Source of the DNA: Gammaproteobacteria bacterium
GTDB taxonomy: Bacteria; Pseudomonadota; Gammaproteobacteria; GCA-001735895
Length of the DNA stretch: 5,653 nucleotides
Assembly: GCA_027293245.1 (NCBI GenBank)
Contig: JAPUFZ010000342.1
Span: 1 to 5,653 of the forward strand
Direction: 5' to 3'
Position 1 is the stretch's first letter; each line of letters begins with the position of its first letter. Under the pieces are notes generated by a model that made no database searches, was not told the DNA's origin, and saw nothing but the letters and a program-made list of their open reading frames with translations. The position numbers and the translations under genes were made by a program. Of the stretch, positions 1 to 5,497 are shown in pieces.

Positions 1-139
1 AGAAAGAGGAACCCCAACCTGATGAAGGCTTAGGAATCCTCTCCAGCTGATTTACTAGGTACTAAATTGACGCCACCAAGGGACAGGTATTGGCAGAAAC
101 GCTCGAGAGATGTTTTATTTGTTGCGAATACTCGTTCTG

Positions 140-172
140 GCGTAGACCCAGTGTAGACCCGGCGTATACCCG
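140..172. repeat. Three tandem 11-bp units downstream of tRNA-Thr
   Basis: Three adjacent 11-bp units lie at 140-150 (gcgtagaccca), 151-161 (gtgtagacccg) and 162-172 (gcgtatacccg), with consensus GYGTAKACCCR. The period is close to one DNA helical turn. On the tRNA-coding strand they lie 54-86 nt past the tRNA 3' end, in a stretch with no recognisable gene. They could be a small expanded tandem repeat or a protein-binding array. Nothing in the sequence decides between these. Confidence 0.6.
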
Positions 173-225
173 CAAAATGATGTTGTTTGCAAATTATAAT
201 AAGTAATTGATTTTTAATACAAAAG

Positions 226-301
<76 letters not shown>

Positions 302-320
302 ATAATAGATTTACTGTATG

Positions 321-336
321 ACCGCGTCTAAGCGGT
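321..336 (-). other. Small hairpin in tRNA-Thr 5' leader
   Basis: The perfect 5-bp stem ACCGC/GCGGT with a 6-nt loop lies 20 nt upstream of the mature tRNA 5' end, inside the predicted precursor leader of about 78 nt. It could help present the precursor to processing RNases. No conserved element is recognised, so this is only a structural observation. Confidence 0.35.
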
Positions 337-385
337 GCCAGGTTGACGGGATCTTGCGTCCCATCCGCCCTTTCGAGAGGCGCGA

Positions 386-414
386 ATTCTAGTGTTTTTG
401 CCAGATATTGGCAA
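386..414 (-). promoter_or_regulatory. Sigma70 promoter of the tRNA-Thr transcript, stable-RNA type
   Basis: On the minus strand the -35 box TTGCCA (414-409) and the -10 box TAGAAT (391-386) are separated by exactly 17 bp. The next bases, TCGCGCC, form a GC-rich discriminator, a feature known from stringently controlled rRNA and tRNA promoters. Transcription should start near 379, giving a leader of about 78 nt. The -35 box is also the right arm of a perfect palindrome, TTGCCA-gatat-TGGCAA (398-414), which could be an operator or chance. The promoter begins 15 bp past the stop codon of the SPOR gene remnant, so the insertion described in this window left it intact. Confidence 0.75.
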
Positions 415-418
415 GTGT

Positions 419-519
419 TATATCCCGTTCAGGGACACTGCTGCCGGATCTGGCCGATGCCATTGGCGACATCATCAGCATCCGACAAAGTGAGTAGATA
501 GCTGTCGATAGATTGCTCG
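419..519. repeat. Left copy of the ~101-bp direct repeat flanking the TA module
   Basis: This segment matches 1229-1330 in the same orientation. Across the coding part, 429-519 against 1240-1330, the copies align without a gap at a constant offset of 811 bp, with 83 of 91 positions identical. Similarity continues about 10 bp past the stop codon (tatccc against tatcccc, one indel) and then ends abruptly. At the other end it stops after gattgctcg. The two copies bracket the toxin-antitoxin pair, which suggests they arose when that module entered. Confidence 0.92.
429..519 (-). pseudogene. Decayed 3'-end fragment of the SPOR-domain gene
   Basis: Read on the minus strand, this segment encodes the last 29 residues and the stop (TGA at 431-429) of the SPOR protein found intact at 1240-1923. 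It ends in QQCP where the intact gene ends in QQCS. Seven codons differ, by eight base changes, and six of the seven are non-synonymous: R to S, D to Y, L to S, A to V, P to R and S to P. That ratio suggests loss of constraint. No start codon or Shine-Dalgarno belongs to the fragment, and an in-frame TAA stands a few codons upstream of the repeat boundary, so it should not be expressed as protein. Confidence 0.88.
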
Positions 520-544
520 ATAACTAGCAATTGCCTCTTATAAT
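517..544 (+). promoter_or_regulatory. Candidate promoter of the toxin-antitoxin operon
   Basis: A perfect -10 box TATAAT (539-544) has a 4/6 match to a -35 box (TCGATA, 517-522) 16 bp upstream. This would start transcription near 551 and give a leader of about 42 nt. The -35 box straddles the repeat boundary at 519/520, so duplicated host DNA and module DNA would each supply part of it. A second possible -10, TATACT at 561-566, lacks a good -35 at standard spacing. The choice between them is uncertain. Confidence 0.4.
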
Positions 545-573
545 TTTACGTTCTTTAGTCTATACTTGTTTTA

Positions 574-593
574 GTATTACCAAGGTATTACCA
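574..593 (+). promoter_or_regulatory. Paired 9-bp repeats around the antitoxin RBS, likely autoregulatory operator
   Basis: The 9-mer GTATTACCA occurs at 574-582 and again at 585-593, starts 11 bp apart, about one helical turn. Ribbon-helix-helix repressors commonly bind short sites in tandem with this kind of phasing, and type II antitoxins usually repress their own operon. The antitoxin Shine-Dalgarno AAGG (582-585) bridges the two copies, and the ATG begins with the last base of the second. Binding at this place could block a polymerase starting from either candidate promoter. The repeat is seen directly; the operator role is inferred. Confidence 0.5.
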
Positions 594-838
594 TGAAAAC
601 GATCACTGTAAAAGCAGACCATGAGTTCGATGCGCTATTGAACCGGCTTTCATCACGTTTACACACCACCCGAAGCAACGTCATTCGAAGCGCGGTCAGA
701 AATTATCTAAAACAGCTCGATAAGGAAGCGCTCCGCCAGAAAATTCAGGCTGCCTCACTCAAAACCAGGGAACAGGCAATCCAGACTGCTGTGGATTTAG
801 AAGCAGCCAGTCATGATGGTTTGGGCAATGACTTTTAG
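593..838 (+). CDS. Ribbon-helix-helix antitoxin of a MazEF-like type II TA pair
   Basis: This 81-residue protein should neutralise the adjacent MazF-family toxin and repress the shared operon by binding DNA. Residues 2-7 (KTITVK) fit the DNA-contacting beta strand. Residues 10-22 and 26-40, the latter containing TTRSNVIRSAVRNYL, fit the two helices of the MetJ/Arc/CopG fold. The charged tail, residues 43-81, is the kind of flexible segment that wraps around a toxin. The ATG at 593 has AAGG at 582-585, 7 nt upstream. The stop codon lies inside the toxin gene (11-nt overlap), so the two are translationally coupled. This antitoxin type resembles Bacillus EndoAI and some mycobacterial MazE proteins rather than the AbrB-fold MazE of E. 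coli. It lies on the opposite strand to all its neighbours except the toxin, between two repeats, which marks it as acquired DNA. Confidence 0.92.
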   Translation: MKTITVKADHEFDALLNRLSSRLHTTRSNVIRSAVRNYLKQLDKEALRQKIQAASLKTREQAIQTAVDLEAASHDGLGNDF

Positions 839-1175
839 ACGGGGCAGCATATATCTTGCTAACTTTAATCCGTCCAGGGGTACAGAAGCCGGGAAGATAC
901 GCCCCTGTGTAGTCATGCAGAGTGATTTACTCAATGAAGCAAACCATCCCAGTACAACCGTACTACCATTAACGACGCAACTTATAGATGACGCCGCTCC
1001 GTTACGTTTCCGAATCAAGTCACGTGACAACCTGAAGGCTGATTCAGATATTATGCTGGATCAAACGAGAACTATCGATAATAAACGAATAAAAAACGAT
1101 ATTCTTACGTCGCTCAGTCAGGCAGAAACTATCGAAGTGGAAATGCTGTGGCAAACAGTATTAGGGATTGAATAA
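828..1175 (+). CDS. MazF/PemK-family endoribonuclease toxin
   Basis: This is a 115-residue toxin expected to cut cellular RNA at short sequence motifs when the antitoxin is degraded, arresting growth. The family signature is complete: RRGSIYLANFNPSRGTE near the N terminus, IRPCVVMQ with Arg25 and Pro26, the TTVLPLT strand with Thr49, and DQTRTID at 78-84. Arg25 and Thr49 align with the catalytic Arg25 and Thr48 of Bacillus MazF. The length equals that of family members (about 110-120), so the toxin looks intact and active. I chose ATG 828 because it gives the typical N terminus just before RRG and overlaps the antitoxin gene by 11 nt. ATGs at 813 and 816 in the same frame would add five or four residues. 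The cleavage motif cannot be predicted from sequence. Confidence 0.96.
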   Translation: MTFRRGSIYLANFNPSRGTEAGKIRPCVVMQSDLLNEANHPSTTVLPLTTQLIDDAAPLRFRIKSRDNLKADSDIMLDQTRTIDNKRIKNDILTSLSQAETIEVEMLWQTVLGIE

Positions 1176-1228
1176 ATTAGATTTTTTGATGCGACACGGT
1201 TGCCCCACAGCAAATAATTTTTCAGAAC

Positions 1229-1330
1229 TATATCCCCGTTCAGGAGCACTGCTGCGGGATCTGGCCGATGCCATTGGCGGCATCATCAGCATCCAGCAAA
1301 GTGAGTAGATCCCTGTCGATAGATTGCTCG
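1229..1330. repeat. Right copy of the ~101-bp direct repeat (inside the intact SPOR gene)
   Basis: This is the partner of 419-519. It holds codons 199-227, the stop of the intact SPOR gene and about 10 bp beyond it. Past 1229 towards the toxin gene the sequence no longer resembles the flank of the left copy, so the repeat end is sharp. Recombination between the two copies would remove 811 bp, taking out the whole toxin-antitoxin pair and leaving one repeat and an intact SPOR reading frame. Confidence 0.92.
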
Positions 1331-1923
1331 TTGTAGACCCAGTATATGGTGCGTTCGCGGTAGCGCGGCTCGGATTTCGCCGGGTAATTTAGCTTTTTCA
1401 GGCGTGTTACATGTCGATCGGCATTTTTCTTCAGGCCAAATACGCCTAGCGACAGAGCATTTGATTTACCAGGTTCGTTGATGATTAGATAGTCACGGAA
1501 ACCCTTGGTCGCGAGCTCCTCTGCGGTATCGATCGCGTCCTGCCGGCTTTTATTGCCAGTCAGATAAACCATCACTCCAAGGTACTCTTTTTCGGGGCTG
1601 GATTTCAATTCGGTTTTGACCTGGCGGTTCGAATATCGGCGACTGACTTCCAGTGCCCGGGTCCTGTCCTTAAACGGTCCTATGGTGTAACACAGGCGTG
1701 TGTCGATGGTTTCCTCTACAACCAGCAATTCACCTGCCTGTTCCGGCTCACTGACTCCAGTTTCGGTGATCAGGCTGGATTCAATCGGCTCGTCCAGCAG
1801 ACGCAATTCTTCGGCCACCGGGAATTTCTTGTTTTTCTGGAACAGCTGATCATAGGGCAGCAACCACTGCATTAACCCAAAAGCAATATTGGCAATTAAT
1901 AACAGGCTAAAAAATATCTTCAT
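1240..1923 (-). CDS. Membrane-anchored SPOR-domain protein
   Basis: This 227-residue protein has an N-terminal hydrophobic segment (residues 2-22, FFSLLLIANIAFGLMQWLL) that should anchor it in the inner membrane. An acidic linker follows (about 38-74), then a periplasmic region. Residues 155-190 (SLGVFGLKKNADRHVTRLKKLNYPAKSEPR) form a recognisable SPOR repeat with the hallmark SLG-F and A-----LK pattern, and residues 76-150 look like a second, diverged half. SPOR domains bind denuded glycan strands at division septa, but no particular septal protein can be named here. A SPOR gene in this position after coaX is known from Pseudomonas-type genomes. Its ATG overlaps the coaX stop by 4 nt (ATGA), with GGAAAG upstream. 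The last 29 codons are duplicated at 429-519 beyond the toxin-antitoxin insertion, so the present C terminus may have been supplied by that event. Confidence 0.9.
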   Translation of the reverse strand: MKIFFSLLLIANIAFGLMQWLLPYDQLFQKNKKFPVAEELRLLDEPIESSLITETGVSEPEQAGELLVVEETIDTRLCYTIGPFKDRTRALEVSRRYSNRQVKTELKSSPEKEYLGVMVYLTGNKSRQDAIDTAEELATKGFRDYLIINEPGKSNALSLGVFGLKKNADRHVTRLKKLNYPAKSEPRYRERTIYWVYNEQSIDRDLLTLLDADDAANGIGQIPQQCS

Positions 1924-2663
1924 TGCTGGCTTTCCAGTTGTCGCCGCATCCCGTGAAACACCAGATCGGGCATTATTAGAAACCGATGCCTTGCATGCTT
2001 CTCGATGCGGCTGGCATCACCACCGGTAACAATCACTACGGCGTCGGCTGCGAGTCGCTCAATCCAGCGGTCCACCAGCTGCCTGACAATTAGCGGGTCG
2101 GTCGAACCATAGTCTATATGAATACAGGCTTCGGTAGAACAACCCGGTTCATCGGTTTTTAGAATATCCGGATGATCGAAATTAGCGGTGCGCATAATCT
2201 GCTTAAAACCTGCGATCGTGGTATTAAACCCCGGTAAAATCGCGCCCCCCAGATGCTGCCCGTCAGCTCGCATCAGGTCAATCGTAATCGCGCTACCGGC
2301 ATCGATAATGACAACATCCTGCCGTACCCGTGCGGCGGCCCCGAGCAGGCACAACCACCGATCGACACCGAGTCCTTCGGCTACCGGGTAGGCATTGCGC
2401 ACACCGTGAGACGACTTCAGCGAAATAAATTTCACCATCTTGTCGACATCAAAAATCTGTCCGAGGGACTCGATAAATTCTACTTCAGCCTGCTCGCCGA
2501 GTACCGACGAGTAGTAAGCGCGACCGGCTTTGACTAGCCCCAGATAGGCCTTGAACCGGGCTAACCAACCAGTCTTGAAACGACAACTGAAACTATTCTG
2601 GAGTTCATCGTCACGCCACCATTGAGCCTTGATTGCGCTGTTACCCAGGTCCAGCAATAACAT
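1920..2663 (-). CDS. coaX: Type III pantothenate kinase
   Basis: CoaX phosphorylates pantothenate with ATP, the first and usually committing step of coenzyme A synthesis, in the cytoplasm. Family motifs are all present: DLGNS at 5-9 (phosphate-binding loop of the ASKHA fold), AYPVAEGLGVDRW at 91-103 with the presumed catalytic Asp101, DAGSAITID at 121-129 (ATP site), GGAILPGF at 139-146, and VTGGD at 212-216. At 247 residues the length is normal. Type III kinases use a monovalent cation and are generally insensitive to feedback by CoA, unlike the CoaA of enterics. The ATG overlaps the birA stop by one base (TAATG), with AGGGG 9 nt upstream at 2677-2673. The stop overlaps the next ATG, so translation of birA, coaX and the SPOR gene is coupled. 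Confidence 0.98.
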   Translation of the reverse strand: MLLLDLGNSAIKAQWWRDDELQNSFSCRFKTGWLARFKAYLGLVKAGRAYYSSVLGEQAEVEFIESLGQIFDVDKMVKFISLKSSHGVRNAYPVAEGLGVDRWLCLLGAAARVRQDVVIIDAGSAITIDLMRADGQHLGGAILPGFNTTIAGFKQIMRTANFDHPDILKTDEPGCSTEACIHIDYGSTDPLIVRQLVDRWIERLAADAVVIVTGGDASRIEKHARHRFLIMPDLVFHGMRRQLESQQ

Positions 2664-3631
2664 TATTCCATGCCCCTGATGGATATATCCGCTGCCGAAA
2701 ACTGCTGTCGTCCCTGCTCCGTCTCAAGCTCCAATTGTCCACTGGTGTTGATACCCCTGTTCACACCGTAAATTGTCCGGCTGGAAGTAGTCACGCGGAT
2801 TCGCTGATTGTGAAAGGCATCAAATTCATTGAATTCCTCGATCAGTCGAGGAATTGAGGATTCATCGAAACCATGAATCATCGGCACGACCTGCCGAATC
2901 ACCTGCGCCAGTAACAAATTGCGGGAAATAGGATTACCGCAAATCAAGTTCACACTGGTCGCCGCCTGTGGTATGTCTTCCAGGTCTTCTGCTGTCATCG
3001 ATACATTAATACCAATGCCAATCGCGAAATGATAATGATTCGCTGTGGTTGGCCTCGATTCGATCAATATGCCTCCCAGTTTTTGATTTTGATAATAAAT
3101 GTCATTGGGCCACTTCAGCATCACACCGTTGACACCACTGTGGTTTAGCGCCTTACACAGCCCGATTCCAGTGACTATGCTGATCAACCCCAGGTTGTGC
3201 GGCTTGATCGACCTGGAAATACCGATAGTGCAATATATGTTTCGGGCAAACGGGGATATCCAGTGTCGCCCGCGCCGCCCCTTACCACTGGTCTGCATTT
3301 CCGCCAGCGCTATGCACGGCTTTTGCTGGTTTTCAAATCGTTTTAGAACATCGGCATTGGTCGATTCGGTTAGCAACCGGTACTGCCATTCAAACGAGTC
3401 TACAACATCGCTATCACCGATTTGCGCCTGAACCTGTTCCAGGTTCAATAGATCGATGGTTGAATCGATTTCTACGAATTGATTGCCAATTCGAGACCTT
3501 ATGCCCAGCAAGGCCATAATTTCAAGCAGCCTGGGTTCGCCGCCACCGAGGCTATTGCGATCGAGTTTTCCCTGCGAACACAGTTGTACTATGTGGGAAT
3601 GTGAGACCTCGTCAATCACCCCGTCAATCAC
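2663..3631 (-). CDS. birA: Biotin-[acetyl-CoA-carboxylase] ligase with degenerate N-terminal domain
   Basis: BirA activates biotin to biotinyl-5'-AMP and transfers it to the biotin carrier lysine of acetyl-CoA carboxylase. In E. coli it also represses the biotin operon. The catalytic domain is intact: the SGKGRRGR loop at 115-122, KWPNDI at 173-178, KLGGILIE at 184-191 with the catalytic-site Lys184, and GIGINV at 205-210. A C-terminal cap follows (about 275-322). The N-terminal segment (residues 12-55) aligns with the E. coli winged helix, but it is several residues shorter and lacks the usual SGE-La---G-SR-av pattern around the recognition helix. Repressor function is therefore doubtful. 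The start is a GTG at 3631, 4 nt past the upstream stop. A second in-frame GTG at 3619 is possible, because the start lies in a 12-bp tandem repeat. Confidence 0.96.
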   Translation of the reverse strand: MIDGVIDEVSHSHIVQLCSQGKLDRNSLGGGEPRLLEIMALLGIRSRIGNQFVEIDSTIDLLNLEQVQAQIGDSDVVDSFEWQYRLLTESTNADVLKRFENQQKPCIALAEMQTSGKGRRGRHWISPFARNIYCTIGISRSIKPHNLGLISIVTGIGLCKALNHSGVNGVMLKWPNDIYYQNQKLGGILIESRPTTANHYHFAIGIGINVSMTAEDLEDIPQAATSVNLICGNPISRNLLLAQVIRQVVPMIHGFDESSIPRLIEEFNEFDAFHNQRIRVTTSSRTIYGVNRGINTSGQLELETEQGRQQFSAADISIRGME

Positions 3632-3643
3632 CGAGTCAATCGC
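3608..3643 (-). repeat. Three tandem 12-bp units spanning the peptidase stop and birA start
   Basis: On the minus strand the units are GCGATTGACTCG (3643-3632), GTGATTGACGGG (3631-3620) and GTGATTGACGAG (3619-3608). The TGA in the first unit is the stop codon of the M61 peptidase gene, and the GTG of the second is the chosen start of birA. The third unit offers another in-frame GTG. Because 12 bp is four codons, gain or loss of a unit would lengthen or shorten the BirA N terminus without breaking its frame. Confidence 0.8.
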
Positions 3644-5420
3644 CCTTCAACCAGTCCTTACGTGACGCATGTTGTTCACCTGCCTGTAATACGACGGTAT
3701 TCCTGGGTGCCGCTACCAGTTCCAGGTTAAACTCCATTAGTTCGTCGCGCCTGAAAGCATGTATTTTCCAAAACTCACCAACACTGGCCAGCAATAACTG
3801 TTGTTCGAGTTTGGCCAGCGTCAACTTCAATCCGTTTACCGCAATAATGACGTCGTTGGCCGACAGTCCTGCGTTTTGTGCCGCGCCATCTTCGCTAATA
3901 CGGGCTATTTGCAGACCAGCCTCCTTTTCCTGCAAAAAGGCGCCAAGTTCAACCTCAGGCAATGGCCCCTCCTTCTTAAGGCCACCCTTATCCTTCTGGT
4001 TAGCCGTTTGCCTTAGGGTTAATTCAACCCCGACCGAGGCAAGTAATTCCTTCAGGGGCAGTTCAGCACTGGTATATATTAGAAGATGCAAAAATTCGTG
4101 CAAATCAGTTTCGATCATTGAAGCGATCAAGTCCTGAATCGTTTGTGTCTCGATACCGGCACCGGTCTCGAGCTGCACCTGCCACAACTGGCGCATAACA
4201 TCGTCCAGACTAACGCGAGACCGGCTTAGCTGGCGCATTTTCAAATCGATACACAGGGCAATCAAACAACCCTTGGCGTAGTAACTGACGATCGCATTCT
4301 GCGCATTTTCATCCGCTTTATAAAATTTGGTCCAGGCATTAAAACTCGATTCAGCCACAGACTGCCGGCGACTTCCCTTGCCGCGTTGCACCCGGGTCAT
4401 GGTCTGTGCGAGTAATTCTAAATAAGATGATTCATCGATCAGGCCACAGCGAACAAGGGCAAGGTCGTCGTAATAAGAGGTGATGCCTTCGAATGCCCAG
4501 AGCAGATCGGTATAGACCTCCTGTTGTAAATCGTAGGGCTGGTAAGCGGCGGGTTTAATACGTTTGACATTCCATGTGTGGAAATACTCATGACTGCAGA
4601 GCCCGAGGAATTCTCGATAGTTTTCGGTGACTTCGGTTTGCCCTGTTTGCGGAAGACTGTCGCGCTCACACATCAGGCTGGTACTCGAACGATGCTCGAG
4701 TCCGCCATAACCCTGACCCACGACCATCACCAGAAACTGGTAGGACGCCATCGGCGCCGGCTCGCCAAAAAAGCGGATATGATGTTGACAGATTTTTTTC
4801 AGATCGTTTCGCAGCCGCTCCTGGTCACAGCTAAAACGGCCACTGAGGATGATATCGTGTGGAATACCACAGGCTTCAAAGCGTATTTGCGTGAAATCAC
4901 CCATTTCTACCGGGTGATCGATCAAATCGTCATAATCGCTGGCCGCATAAAGTCCGAATTCAAACGGCGCTGTATCCACTGGTTGCAGCGTAGTGGCCAA
5001 TTTCCAGTGGCTACAATAATCAGCCGGGGGCTTTTCGATTAGCACTTCACAGGGTTTCTGCGACTGGCCCGTGACTTCCATAAACAAACTGGTGCCATTG
5101 TAATAACCGTGGGTTTGGTCCAGATGGGCCGCGCGTACTGACAGGTCCCAGGCATAAACCAGATATTCTATAACCACTGGCCCACTGCAGGGTTCAAGAC
5201 ACCAGTTCGATTTGTCCAGCTGCCGCATGTCGACCACCCGGTCACCACTACGGGCTTGTACGCTCAGCAGATTTTTGGCGAAATCTCGTATCATGTAACT
5301 ACCCGGTATCCAGTTAGGCATGCGCAGGCACTGGCCCGCCGGATCCGGGTTATCGATGCTTATTTTTACCTCGAAATAGTGAGTGGCGGGCTTACTGCTT
5401 CGAACCTGGTATCGAATCAT
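3636..5420 (-). CDS. M61-family metallopeptidase with PDZ domain
   Basis: This 594-residue zinc aminopeptidase-like protein belongs to family M61, whose founding member is the Sphingomonas glycyl aminopeptidase. An N-terminal beta-rich domain (about 1-170) carries the family hallmark RMPNWIPGSYMIRDFAKN (33-50). The thermolysin-like core has GQGYGGLEHR (235-244) and the zinc site HEYFHTWNVKRIKP (277-290), with His277, Glu278 and His281. The probable third ligand is Glu311 in WAFEGITSYY. A C-terminal PDZ domain spans roughly 490-570 (isedGAAQNAGLSANDVIIAVNG). There is no signal peptide, so it should act in the cytoplasm on peptides. ATG 5420 gives the expected family N terminus, although no strong Shine-Dalgarno precedes it. 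It is the first gene of the minus-strand operon and ends 4 nt before birA; a functional link to biotin or CoA metabolism is not evident. Confidence 0.95.
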   Translation of the reverse strand: MIRYQVRSSKPATHYFEVKISIDNPDPAGQCLRMPNWIPGSYMIRDFAKNLLSVQARSGDRVVDMRQLDKSNWCLEPCSGPVVIEYLVYAWDLSVRAAHLDQTHGYYNGTSLFMEVTGQSQKPCEVLIEKPPADYCSHWKLATTLQPVDTAPFEFGLYAASDYDDLIDHPVEMGDFTQIRFEACGIPHDIILSGRFSCDQERLRNDLKKICQHHIRFFGEPAPMASYQFLVMVVGQGYGGLEHRSSTSLMCERDSLPQTGQTEVTENYREFLGLCSHEYFHTWNVKRIKPAAYQPYDLQQEVYTDLLWAFEGITSYYDDLALVRCGLIDESSYLELLAQTMTRVQRGKGSRRQSVAESSFNAWTKFYKADENAQNAIVSYYAKGCLIALCIDLKMRQLSRSRVSLDDVMRQLWQVQLETGAGIETQTIQDLIASMIETDLHEFLHLLIYTSAELPLKELLASVGVELTLRQTANQKDKGGLKKEGPLPEVELGAFLQEKEAGLQIARISEDGAAQNAGLSANDVIIAVNGLKLTLAKLEQQLLLASVGEFWKIHAFRRDELMEFNLELVAAPRNTVVLQAGEQHASRKDWLKGD

Positions 5421-5497
5421 AAACTGGCGCGGGCCTGACGAAAAAAAACCAAGTTTATCACTTTATCCGGGGTTAGGGTTTTCCGATTTTACCTGAT

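Noticed and set aside
1..44. AGAGGA (5-10) and TCCTCT (37-42) as the stem of a terminator for the tRNA transcript
   Set aside because: The stem is six pairs around a 26-nt loop and runs into the window edge, so the T tract cannot be judged.
131..152. Match of CTCGTT and GTAGACCCAGT (131-136, 142-152) to the SPOR gene at 1327-1343, as if the repeat continued here
   Set aside because: An 11-bp exact match is expected several times by chance in a window this size, it needs a 5-bp insertion to join the 6-mer, and it lies beyond the tRNA.
140..172. Three 11-bp units considered as a CRISPR remnant
   Set aside because: The units are far too short and directly adjacent without spacers.
30..190. Minus-strand open frame ending at a TAA at 32-30 (...LERFCQYLSLGGVNLVPSKSAGEDS) and a competing plus-strand frame
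   Set aside because: Neither has a credible start or Shine-Dalgarno, and I recognise no family for either.
797..1030. 77-codon minus-strand frame across the antitoxin/toxin junction
   Set aside because: It is antisense to two well-supported genes with complete family motifs.
1176..1228. Possible terminator after the toxin gene (TTGC-cccaca-GCAA followed by ATAATTTTT, near 1200-1222)
   Set aside because: The stem has only four pairs and the T run is offset from it, so it does not reach the standard of an intrinsic terminator on either strand.
3601..4137. 178-codon plus-strand open frame, and the 154-codon frame at 4578-5042
   Set aside because: Both are antisense shadows of the M61 peptidase gene, whose zinc site and PDZ domain are clear; their products are low-complexity or unlike known proteins.
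5453..5482. Telomere-like GGGGTTAGGGTT near 5469-5480 and the A8 run at 5441-5448 as a terminator
   Set aside because: The motif occurs only once and no hairpin accompanies the homopolymer, so both are probably chance.
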